DNA of 22,526 bases from the NCBI GenBank assembly GCA_023441105.1, contig JAEZQX010000510.1, positions 1 to 22,526 on the forward strand. Direction: 5' to 3'. Below are positions 16,073-22,526 of the stretch, piece after piece. The notes below the pieces were generated by a model. It did no database searches. It was not told the DNA's origin and saw only the letters and a program-made list of their open reading frames with translations. The DNA is from Pseudomonadota bacterium. Its GTDB lineage: Bacteria; Pseudomonadota; Gammaproteobacteria; Burkholderiales; Burkholderiaceae. The position numbers were made by a program, and so were the translations under genes. Positions within the stretch are counted from its first letter, which is position 1, and every line of letters starts with the position of its first letter.

Positions 16073-17008
16073 TCATCTTAACTGCAGCACGGTCTGGCGC
16101 TTCTCCCTTGACGGAGCAGCCCGGTGGCGAAGGGTGTCTACAACCAGCGCGAGCGCAGGCGACATGTGACGCCGGGAGGGGTAGTACAGGTGGTACCCGG
16201 CCAATCGGGGCCACCAGTCCTCGAGCACCGGTTCAAGATGACCGGCCTCGAAGTGCGGCTGGATCAGGTCTTCCGGGACGTAGCAGAGCCCCATCCCGTC
16301 GAGGGCGGCTTGCACCATGAGCAGCGTATTACCCAGCACGATCTGACCTGTCACTTTGACCTGCACCGCCTTGCCCCTCTTCTCGAGGTCCCATGCGTAG
16401 AGGTTGCCTCGCGTTGGCAGCCTCAGGTTCACGCACTGGTGACTTGTGAGATCCCGCGGTGTCTTCGGTATCGACTTGTTCCTGAGGTAGCCAGGTGAGG
16501 CCGCAACAGCCATGCGGAAGTCCGGCGAAATCCGCACCGCGATCATGTCTCTGTCGACCTGGTCCCCCGAACGTACGCCGACATCGAAACGATGCGCGGC
16601 GATATCGGTCATGGCGTAGTCGACGCTGATTTCAATCTGCAGCTCGGGATAGCCGCGCATCAGAGGCAGCAGCTTCGGCCAGAGCACGGTCCTGATAGGG
16701 TGGTCATGAGCAGTGATGCGGATGGTCCCCGCAAGTCTGTCCCGCGACGAGCTCAGGACCTCCAACTCGGCGTCGATGTCTTCGAGTCGAGGAGCCAGTA
16801 CGTTGAACAAGCGCTCGCCCGCTTCCGTGACGGAGACGCTCCGCGTCGTTCGCGTGAGCAGGCGGACGCCGAGGCGTGCCTCCAAACCTGAAACAGCGTG
16901 GCTCAAGGCCGATCGGGACACGTCGAGCTGCGCGGCTGCACGAGTGAAGCTCCGGGTCCGAGCCACTGTGACAAAGGCTTGAAGCTCTGTGAGGTTGGTT
17001 CTGGGCAT
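16073..17008 (-). CDS. LysR-family regulator divergent from the cupin operon
   Basis: A 311-residue LysR-type regulator. The winged helix-turn-helix lies at about residues 5-64 (FTRAAAQLDVSRSALSHAVS). The effector domain begins near GTIRITAHDH and includes FDVGVRSGD and GMGLCYVPEDL, as in the CrgA/DsdC-like subgroup. ATG at 17008 has no clear ribosome site. On the minus strand TTGCGC / 16 bp / TATAGA (about 17095 to 17068) is a possible promoter that overlaps a perfect dyad. It is 196 bp from the divergent cupin gene, the usual arrangement for control of the neighbouring operon. The co-inducer is unknown. Confidence 0.93.
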   Translation of the reverse strand: MPRTNLTELQAFVTVARTRSFTRAAAQLDVSRSALSHAVSGLEARLGVRLLTRTTRSVSVTEAGERLFNVLAPRLEDIDAELEVLSSSRDRLAGTIRITAHDHPIRTVLWPKLLPLMRGYPELQIEISVDYAMTDIAAHRFDVGVRSGDQVDRDMIAVRISPDFRMAVAASPGYLRNKSIPKTPRDLTSHQCVNLRLPTRGNLYAWDLEKRGKAVQVKVTGQIVLGNTLLMVQAALDGMGLCYVPEDLIQPHFEAGHLEPVLEDWWPRLAGYHLYYPSRRHMSPALALVVDTLRHRAAPSREKRQTVLQLR

Positions 17009-17087
17009 TGTTGAACTGGATGCACGAGCGTTGTCGGTTTAGCGCTCTTCTCAAGCGACTGCCGGGTTTCTATAGTACCTCCCACTG

Positions 17088-17105
17088 CTTGCGCAACTCC
17101 GCAAG
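17088..17105. promoter_or_regulatory. Candidate LysR dyad in the cupin intergenic region
   Basis: CTTGCGCAACTCCGCAAG has perfect 6-bp arms (CTTGCG/CGCAAG) around a 6-bp centre. It lies about midway in the 196-bp region between the divergent LysR and cupin genes and overlaps the possible LysR -35. The T-to-A spacing is 12, not the classical 11. Position and symmetry suggest the LysR-binding site. Confidence 0.5.
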
Positions 17106-17204
17106 AGGTCGGAGTCACCCGCGTCGACTGCAGATCCGATCAACCTCTCAAAGCGGGCTTGTCGCGCCGACCGCTGCTTCCCGAGCGACTATCAAGGAGT
17201 CAAG

Positions 17205-17681
17205 ATGTTCAAACATTTGTTGGGCTGTCTCACATGCGCCGCGATTGCGCACGGCGCCGCCGCAGAGCCTGTTTCCAAGGGTCAGAAGATCTCGCGTGCG
17301 GGTTCTTCCGCGGCCAGCGCCGGGCCGGCCGCGTACTTCACCGGGAGCGTTCAAGTCGAGTCGGTGTTTCCCGCCAACGACGACATCAACGCCTCGGGCG
17401 GCCTGGTGACCTTCGAGCCTGGATCGCGCTCGGCGTGGCATACCCATCCAGCCGGTCAGCATCTCATCGTCACCGCCGGGGTCGGGTTGACTCAGGAGTG
17501 GGGACAGCCCGTTCAGGAGATTCGTGCGGGTGACGTCATCTGGTGCCCCCCTGGGGTGAAGCACTGGCACGGAGCCGCCCCGTCGACCGGGATGTCGCAT
17601 CTGGCCGTGACAGGAACCGTCGAGGGAAAGAACGTGAACTGGCTGGAGAAGGTGAGTGATGAGCAATACGCTTCGCGATGA
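17205..17681 (+). CDS. Exported single-domain cupin with His-His-Gln-His metal site
   Basis: A 158-residue protein with a signal peptide (about 1-20, GAAA-E) and one cupin barrel. Motif 1 is WHTHPAGQHLIV, giving H79, H81 and Q85; motif 2 is GDVIWCPPGVKHWH, giving H120. The usual cupin glutamate is replaced by glutamine. From memory, the same ligand set and spacing (His53, His55, Gln59, His94) binds manganese in the cupin hydroxynitrile lyase of Granulicella tundricola, and the C-terminal NWLEKVSDEQY is also like that group. The true reaction here is unknown. AAGGAG lies 5 nt before ATG 17205. The stop overlaps the next gene by 23 bp, so the two are probably coupled and under the divergent LysR regulator. 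Export to the periplasm is unusual for such cupins. Confidence 0.9.
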   Translation: MFKHLLGCLTCAAIAHGAAAEPVSKGQKISRAGSSAASAGPAAYFTGSVQVESVFPANDDINASGGLVTFEPGSRSAWHTHPAGQHLIVTAGVGLTQEWGQPVQEIRAGDVIWCPPGVKHWHGAAPSTGMSHLAVTGTVEGKNVNWLEKVSDEQYASR

Positions 17682-18453
17682 TTCCATCCTCGTTCGGCGC
17701 AGCCTGCTGACCCTGCTCGCCGCGGCGGGTCTGGGGCCTGCCCTAGGGGAGGCTTCATCGAAGCCTCGGGCAATTCAAGGAATCGAGACCATGACACCGG
17801 ATGTATCGCTGACCCAGCGGCAACTTGCCATTGGCCCTATTGCGGCGGCAGCAGCAGTCGGGGACCTGCCAAGGCTGGCGGCCATGCTGAATCGCGGACT
17901 CGAGGCGGGTCTCAGCATCAACGAAATAAAGGAGATTCTTGTACAGGTGTACGCGTATGCCGGCTTCCCCAGGAGTCTCAACGCGCTCGGGGAATTCATG
18001 AAGGTGTTGGAAGAGCGTCGCAGCCGCGGCGTCGTCGATGCCGTGGGGAAGAGCCCGGGAGCGCTGCCGCAGGCAAGCGAGATTGCCGAAGTGGGCACCG
18101 CGAATCAGACCAGGCTTTCCGGCTCGCCGGTTCGTGGGCCGCTGTTCGACTTCGCGCCCGCGATCGACCAGTTCCTGAAGTCGCACTTGTTTGGCGACAT
18201 CTTTGCGCGTGACAACCTGGACTGGCAGAGCCGCGAGCTTGCCACGGTGGCGATGCTCTCAGCGATGAGCGGCGTCGAGTCGCAACTGGGATCCCATATC
18301 CGCATCAGCATGAATGTGGGATTGACAGCCGGGCAACTCGATCAGCTCGCCAGCGAACTGTCGCTCAGGGGCGACGCCCAGGCAGGTCAACGAGCGCGGA
18401 CGGCTCTCGAACAGCATTTGACGAGCCGAGGCATCGCGCCCACCGCAAAATGA
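17659..18453 (+). CDS. Exported carboxymuconolactone-decarboxylase-like protein
   Basis: A 264-residue protein with two CMD/AhpD-like helical domains: about 50-115 (ending LVQVYAYAGFPRSLNAL) and about 150-255 (RELATVAMLSAMSGVESQLGSHI). The AhpD-type Cys-x-x-Cys pair is absent, so a peroxidase-type thiol role is unlikely. The N-terminus VRRSLLTLLAAAGLG, with a twin arginine and a hydrophobic stretch, suggests Tat or Sec export. ATG at 17659 has GGAGAAGG at 6 nt; a GTG one codon earlier is equally open. It overlaps the cupin gene by 23 bp, so the products likely act together. Cupin/CMD pairs are common in soil proteobacteria, but their shared reaction is not established. Confidence 0.9.
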   Translation: MSNTLRDDSILVRRSLLTLLAAAGLGPALGEASSKPRAIQGIETMTPDVSLTQRQLAIGPIAAAAAVGDLPRLAAMLNRGLEAGLSINEIKEILVQVYAYAGFPRSLNALGEFMKVLEERRSRGVVDAVGKSPGALPQASEIAEVGTANQTRLSGSPVRGPLFDFAPAIDQFLKSHLFGDIFARDNLDWQSRELATVAMLSAMSGVESQLGSHIRISMNVGLTAGQLDQLASELSLRGDAQAGQRARTALEQHLTSRGIAPTAK

Positions 18454-18640
18454 CCTTTCCCCAGGCTTGAAGCCGACAACTCATATCCAACTCGGTGACT
18501 CGCATCCCAACCGAAGGCTTCGCGGCTGGTTCAGGAGTTCTGCCTCGGGGAAGGTCCATTTGTCGCTCAGGATCTTGGCACGGGGCGGGTAGAGACCACC
18601 ATGTAGTTCCAACCGGCGACGATCGGCAGGCGGGTTCACG

Positions 18641-20095
18641 TTACGGCCGCGGCGGCGTGTAGGGATCCGGCGTGCCCATCGCGATGAGTGGATGGTCCTT
18701 GACGCTGGATTCGAAGTCGGCGACCAGCTTCAGGGCCGGACCAATGACCCAGCTGTCCAGCGCCAGCTTGTTCCTGTCCTCTTGCGGATTCGTGTACAGG
18801 TTGAACAGGTAAGGAATGCCGAGCTTCAGCGGCGGCGAAACCATCGTCTCCTGATCGTAGAAGTGGATCTTGAAGTTCCGCCATTTCACGGCCTGTAGTC
18901 GGTCGGCGCACCACACGATGATGCCCTCGCGCCCCGACTTGTCGGTGCGCCCGAGGAAGAACGCCGACTGGTCGACACCGTCGATCGGTCGATCGTCCGG
19001 AACGCGCACGCCGGCGATGCGTGCGAGCGTGGTGAACAGGTCAACCTCGTGAACGATCTCGTCGCTGACGCGACCTGCCGGCACCCTGCCGGGCCACCGG
19101 ATCATGAACGGGGCTCGAATCCCACCCTCCCACGCGGTGAAGTACTGGCCTCGCCAGGGTCCCGGCCAGCCGTCGTACGGCTTGGTGAACTCCGGGCCGT
19201 TGTCGCTCATGAACACGACGATTGTGTTGTCGCGGATGCCCAGCCTGTCCACGGCGTCGAGCATCGTGCCGACGTTGAAATCCATCTCGGCGAGCATGTC
19301 GGCCCAGTCGCCATTGCCCGTCTTGCCGACGAATGCCGGATTCGGCAACGTGGGGATGTGCGGCTGCGTGATCGCGGCATAGATGTAAAACGGTCGTCCG
19401 ACGCGGGTTTGCCGCTCCATGAAGTCCACCGTCCGCCGCGTGATTTCGGCGTCGATCAGCCGCCGCTCGTTCAGGTCGTAGACCTTCAGCGTGCGGCTCT
19501 TCTCTCCCTTGCGACCGTCCATGAGTGGTTCGGGCGGCATCACCGACGCGGAGTAGCCTGGTGCCGCAGGCCAGAGAGCCTCGTCGGTGGTGCGCGGAAT
19601 GCCGTACCACTCGTCGAAGCCCTGATCGTTGGGCAAGCGCCCGTCGTTGCTGCCCAGGTGCCACTTGCCATACAGGGCGGTGGCGTAGCCAGCCGCCGCC
19701 AGCGACTCGGGCAGCGTCACCTCCCACTGCGTGAGCCCGTCCGCGACGCCGCCGAAGGGCACCGAGTGCGTGCCCGAGCGGATCGCATGTCGTCCGGTCA
19801 GGATCGCCGAGCGGCTGGGCGTGCATTGCGGCTCGGTGTTCATGTTGGTCAGGCGCAGGCCCTCGGAAGCCAGCCTGTCGATCCTCGGCGTCGGTGCGCC
19901 GCGCGTGGCGCCGCCGCCATAGCAGCCCAGTTCGCCGTAACCGAGGTTATCGGCCAAAATGAAGAGGATGTTGGGTTTGCTGTCGTCGGCGGCGGCCAGC
20001 GCATCCCGATCACCGAAGGCGAGGTCGAGGACCAGCGCGCTGCCGCCTACGCCGAGCACCGAGCCGGTGGTCTTGAGGAAGCGTCTTCGGTCCAT
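18641..20095 (-). CDS. Tat-exported arylsulfatase
   Basis: A 484-residue type I sulfatase. It has a textbook Tat signal (DRRRFLKTTG, residues 2-11) and so is exported folded. The formylglycine signature is CTPSR, with C91 converted to formylglycine. Other active-site elements are ILADNLGYGELG near 46-57 (metal; the usual second Asp of the pair is Asn, as in the related GELGCYGGG subgroup), GKWHLG (143-148), QPHIP with H246, and SDNG (297-300). The predicted reaction is hydrolysis of a sulphate ester in the periplasm. Start ATG at 20095 has GGAG at 7 nt; an upstream extension to 20125 would precede the Tat motif by 10 residues and is less likely. No formylglycine-generating enzyme or sulphate uptake gene is in the window. 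The gene is monocistronic. Confidence 0.95.
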   Translation of the reverse strand: MDRRRFLKTTGSVLGVGGSALVLDLAFGDRDALAAADDSKPNILFILADNLGYGELGCYGGGATRGAPTPRIDRLASEGLRLTNMNTEPQCTPSRSAILTGRHAIRSGTHSVPFGGVADGLTQWEVTLPESLAAAGYATALYGKWHLGSNDGRLPNDQGFDEWYGIPRTTDEALWPAAPGYSASVMPPEPLMDGRKGEKSRTLKVYDLNERRLIDAEITRRTVDFMERQTRVGRPFYIYAAITQPHIPTLPNPAFVGKTGNGDWADMLAEMDFNVGTMLDAVDRLGIRDNTIVVFMSDNGPEFTKPYDGWPGPWRGQYFTAWEGGIRAPFMIRWPGRVPAGRVSDEIVHEVDLFTTLARIAGVRVPDDRPIDGVDQSAFFLGRTDKSGREGIIVWCADRLQAVKWRNFKIHFYDQETMVSPPLKLGIPYLFNLYTNPQEDRNKLALDSWVIGPALKLVADFESSVKDHPLIAMGTPDPYTPPRP

Positions 20096-20502
20096 GAGGA
20101 GTCTCCGCAGGTCCCGCGCCGCCAATTCTGCGATTGGGACGACACAGACGACAAGATGGCCCTTGGTCCCATGGCCGAAGTGTCAGTGACGGATTGGCTT
20201 CGGTGCTGGCTGGAGCCGACCCTACAGGACACATGACTGTGTCCCAGGACCGGGATAGCGGAGCGGCGGCGTTCGCTCCTGCCCGACGGCGGTCGATCGT
20301 CCAAGTGAAAGCGGTCTAGCTTTCCCGGATGCGGTTGATGCCGATGCTTAAGCGCGCCTTCTCTGGCAGCCGCTTGGGGTGACGGTCGGTCACGCCTACT
20401 TTGGCGTCCCGAGATCCGGTGATCGGGTGCCCATGTCCAGTATCAGTGCCGTCGAGGCTGGTCGTTGCCCAAGCCTGCTGCCAGCCGCCGCACTCCGGAC
20501 CC
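20096..20502. other. Non-coding stretch with one palindrome
   Basis: About 400 bp between the sulfatase start and the ychF stop. No convincing gene is seen. GGACACATGACTGTGTCC (20227-20244) has 7-bp perfect arms (GGACACA/TGTGTCC) and lies about 130 bp upstream of the sulfatase start, so it may be an operator. The remainder shows only chance open frames. Confidence 0.35.
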
Positions 20503-21594
20503 TTAGACGTTGAACAGGAAGTTCATGACGTCGCCGTCCTTCACGACGTACTCCTTGCCCTCGGCGCGCATCTTGCCCGCCTCCTTGGCGCCCTGTTCGC
20601 CCTTGTGGGCGATGAAGTCGTCGAAGGCGATGGTCTGGGCGCGGATGAAGCCCTTCTCGAAGTCGGTGTGGATCACGCCGGCTGCCTGCGGCGCGGTGTC
20701 GCCCTTGTGGATGGTCCAGGCGCGCACTTCCTTGACGCCGGCGGTGAAGTAGGTCTGCAGCCCGAGCAGGTCGTAGGCAGTGCGCGCAAGCCGGTTGAGG
20801 CCGGGCTCCGCGAGGCCGAGGTCGGCGAGAAAGGCGGCCTTGTCCTCGTCGTCGAGATCGGCGAGCTCCGCCTCGATCTTGGCGCACAGCGCCACCACCG
20901 GCGCGCCTTCGGCGGCCGCATGCTCGCGCAGCCGGTCGAGATAGGGGTTGTTCTCGAAGCCGTCCTCGTCGACGTTGCCGAGGTACATCGCCGGTTTGAT
21001 CGTCAGCAGGAACAGCGGCCGCAGCAGCACCTTCTCGTCGTCGCTCAAGCCGAAGGTGCGCGCCGGGCGCCCCTCGTTGAGGTGCGGCTGCAGGCGCTCG
21101 AGCAGGGTCACCAGCTTGAGCGCCTCCTTGTCGCCGGAGCGCGCCTTCTTGCCTTCCCGGTGCAGGACGCGCTCCACCGCTGCCAGGTCAGCCAGGGCCA
21201 GCTCGGTCACGATCGTCTCGATGTCGGCGATCGGATCCACCTTGCCGTTGACGTGGACCACGTTGGAATCGTCGAAGCAGCGCACGACATTGACGAGCGC
21301 GTCGGTCTCGCGGATGTTGGCGAGGAACTGGTTGCCGAGACCTTCGCCCTTGCTCGCGCCGGCGACCAGCCCGGCGATGTCGACGAACTCGACGATCGCA
21401 GGTTGGATCTTCTGCGGCTTGACGATGGCCGCGAGCTGCTCGAGCCGCGCGTCCGGCACCTCGACGATGCCGACGTTGGGCTCGATGGTGCAGAACGGAT
21501 AGTTTTCCGCTGCGATGCCGGCCTTGGTCAAGGCATTGAACAGGGTGGACTTGCCGACATTGGGCAATCCGACGATGCCGCACTTCAGGGACAT
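20503..21594 (-). CDS. ychF: Redox-regulated ATPase YchF
   Basis: A 363-residue Obg-related P-loop ATPase, the usual length for YchF/OLA1. Motifs: G1 GLPNVGKS (9-16), G3 DIAGLV (72-77) and, in place of the GTPase NKxD, NVDE (207-210), which explains the family's preference for ATP. The middle region has the coiled hairpin, and the C-terminus has a TGS domain (about 280-363) ending DVMNFLFNV. Known family role: a ribosome-associated, cytoplasmic translational and stress-response ATPase. The ATG at 21594 has AGGCGG at 6 nt. It follows pth on the same strand with 183 bp between, the conserved pth-ychF order of proteobacteria, but with a terminator-like hairpin in the gap. Confidence 0.98.
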   Translation of the reverse strand: MSLKCGIVGLPNVGKSTLFNALTKAGIAAENYPFCTIEPNVGIVEVPDARLEQLAAIVKPQKIQPAIVEFVDIAGLVAGASKGEGLGNQFLANIRETDALVNVVRCFDDSNVVHVNGKVDPIADIETIVTELALADLAAVERVLHREGKKARSGDKEALKLVTLLERLQPHLNEGRPARTFGLSDDEKVLLRPLFLLTIKPAMYLGNVDEDGFENNPYLDRLREHAAAEGAPVVALCAKIEAELADLDDEDKAAFLADLGLAEPGLNRLARTAYDLLGLQTYFTAGVKEVRAWTIHKGDTAPQAAGVIHTDFEKGFIRAQTIAFDDFIAHKGEQGAKEAGKMRAEGKEYVVKDGDVMNFLFNV

Positions 21595-21754
21595 GAAAAA
21601 CCGCCTGGTTCGCTGGTTACGCTTGAGGGCAGGGCAGAGCCGCCCGGGAGATGATGACCGGCCACCGACGGGCCACGCGTGCCGGTGCCGCCGGGCTCAC
21701 GCCATGCGGCGCGCCGAGGGCAGCGCCCGCCAGTCGGAGACCCGGATTCTACAA

Positions 21755-21774
21755 CCCGGCGGTTCGCCGCCGGG
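21755..21774 (-). terminator. Hairpin terminator after pth
   Basis: A perfect 8-bp stem (CCCGGCGG/CCGCCGGG) closed by a CGAA tetraloop on the minus strand begins 4 bp after the pth stop. It is followed by TTGTAGAAT, a weak U-tract. It may reduce rather than abolish read-through into ychF. Confidence 0.55.
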
Positions 21775-21777
21775 CCG

Positions 21778-22392
21778 TCAGGCCCCTGGCTCTGCGGCCG
21801 TATGGAGCCGCTTCATCGCTTCCGGCCAGTCGTCCTTCATCACCAGCGGCAACACGTCGATGGCGCGTTCGATGGCCTCGTCGATCTGGCGCTTGTGCTC
21901 GCGCGACGGCCGGTCGAGCACGTAGTCGACCACCGGCTTGCCGGCTTGATGGAAATCGCGCGGATGGCCGATGCCGATGCGCAGCCGCCAGTAGCCGGCG
22001 CCGCCGCCACCCTGGCCGCCGAGCGCGGACGTCACGTCGCGCAGCCCGTTGTGGGTGCTCGAGCCGCCGAGCTTGAAGCGGGCCGTGCCCGGCGCGAGAT
22101 CGAGCTCGTCGTAGGCGACGAGGATCTCCTGCGGCTCGATGCGGTAGAAGCGCGCCACAGCCGACACCGCCTGGCCGGAGCGGTTCATGTAGGTCATCGG
22201 CTGCAGCAGATGGACGTCGGCCGCGCCGATACGCAGCCGGCCGGTATTGCCGAAGAACTTGGCTTCGCGCTTGAGGCCTTCGCCGTGATGCCGCGCCAGC
22301 GCCTCCAGGAACCAGAAGCCGGCGTTGTGGCGGTCGTGCTCATGCTCGGCAGTCGGGTTGCCGAGTCCGACGATGAGTCTGGGCGTGGCCAT
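21778..22392 (-). CDS. pth: Peptidyl-tRNA hydrolase
   Basis: A 204-residue Pth, slightly longer than the 194 residues of the E. coli enzyme. Catalytic and binding residues are conserved: N12 (GNP), catalytic H22 in RHNAG, N70 in MTYMN, D95 in AYDELDL and N115 in HNGLRD. The known role is hydrolysis of peptidyl-tRNAs dropped from ribosomes, in the cytoplasm. Two local differences stand out: the loop before HNGLRD reads GGSST instead of the usual glycine-rich GGxGG, one residue shorter, and a GGQGGGGAGYW insertion lies before RLRIGIGHP. ATG at 22392 has no strong ribosome site. The upstream neighbour, often rplY, would lie beyond the window edge; the 134 bp to the edge show no coding match. Confidence 0.97.
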   Translation of the reverse strand: MATPRLIVGLGNPTAEHEHDRHNAGFWFLEALARHHGEGLKREAKFFGNTGRLRIGAADVHLLQPMTYMNRSGQAVSAVARFYRIEPQEILVAYDELDLAPGTARFKLGGSSTHNGLRDVTSALGGQGGGGAGYWRLRIGIGHPRDFHQAGKPVVDYVLDRPSREHKRQIDEAIERAIDVLPLVMKDDWPEAMKRLHTAAEPGA

Positions 22393-22526
22393 GGAATCGA
22401 TGGGATCTCGGATTGCGAGCGGTGACGAGGACCAGCCAGTCGAACAGGGAGGATGCTTCGGCGCAACCCGGCCGCCATCGGCAGCCAGGTATTGCCGCGC
22501 GGGGCGGCCGCGGAGCCCCCCCGCCC

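Noticed and set aside
18454..18570. Imperfect distant inverted repeat (CCTTTCCCCAGGC and GCCTCGGGGAAGG) between the CMD and sulfatase genes
   Set aside because: The arms are about 75 bp apart and imperfect, with no T-run, so a terminator cannot be supported.
20320..20500. A leftward open frame ending in GINRIRES after the ychF stop
   Set aside because: It looked faintly like the tail of a transposase or other protein but has no start, no ribosome site and no family I can recognise; most likely chance.
22501..22519. GC-only hairpin (GGGGC/GCCCC) at the right edge
   Set aside because: No T-run on either strand and it is cut by the window end; GC-rich chance pairing is as likely as a terminator.

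Overview
This is a GC-rich bacterial chromosome segment, most likely from a betaproteobacterium (Burkholderiales-like). The support is a Bug/TctC-type periplasmic receptor, a full-length bacterial Lhr helicase, two LysR regulators divergent from small metabolic operons, and a pth-ychF pair. The taxonomic call is an inference from gene content. No rRNA, tRNA, CRISPR array or intact mobile element was seen.

Layout. (1) 27-4547: lhr on the minus strand, with a LysR gene (4555-5526) directly upstream. (2) 5640-7761, plus strand and divergent from that LysR gene: a tartrate/D-malate-type decarboxylating dehydrogenase, then a Bug receptor without its membrane partners. This looks like a small organic-acid utilisation unit. 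(3) 7806-9078: a Fur-box promoter, a small FagA-like protein, a secreted protein of unknown function and a clear terminator. (4) 14970 back to 9133, minus strand: a chromate-resistance cluster, in transcription order chrB, a chrB 3'-end relic, chrA, a rhodanese, a stand-alone ChrB C-terminal domain, a lipoprotein, a cytoplasmic beta-propeller and a secreted tandem DUF1259 protein. A perfect 8-bp-arm palindrome sits against the chrB start. (5) 15108-15288: a frameshifted N-terminal relic of an EamA/DMT transporter, followed by a secreted LamG-like gene (15321-15947, minus). (6) 16073-18453: a LysR gene divergent from an overlapping pair, an exported manganese-cupin-like protein and an exported carboxymuconolactone-decarboxylase-like protein. 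(7) 18641-20095: a Tat-exported arylsulfatase. (8) 20503-22392: housekeeping ychF and pth on the minus strand.

The chromate cluster is the best candidate for an under-described system. Its core (ChrB, ChrA, rhodanese, ChrB-C) is familiar. It is followed in the same direction by three envelope/propeller genes with no assigned role, and it carries three separate ChrB C-terminal segments. The exported cupin/CMD pair is the second candidate. The two gene relics (chrB 3' end and EamA 5' end) lie on either side of chrB, which suggests the chromate cluster has been rearranged or inserted here.
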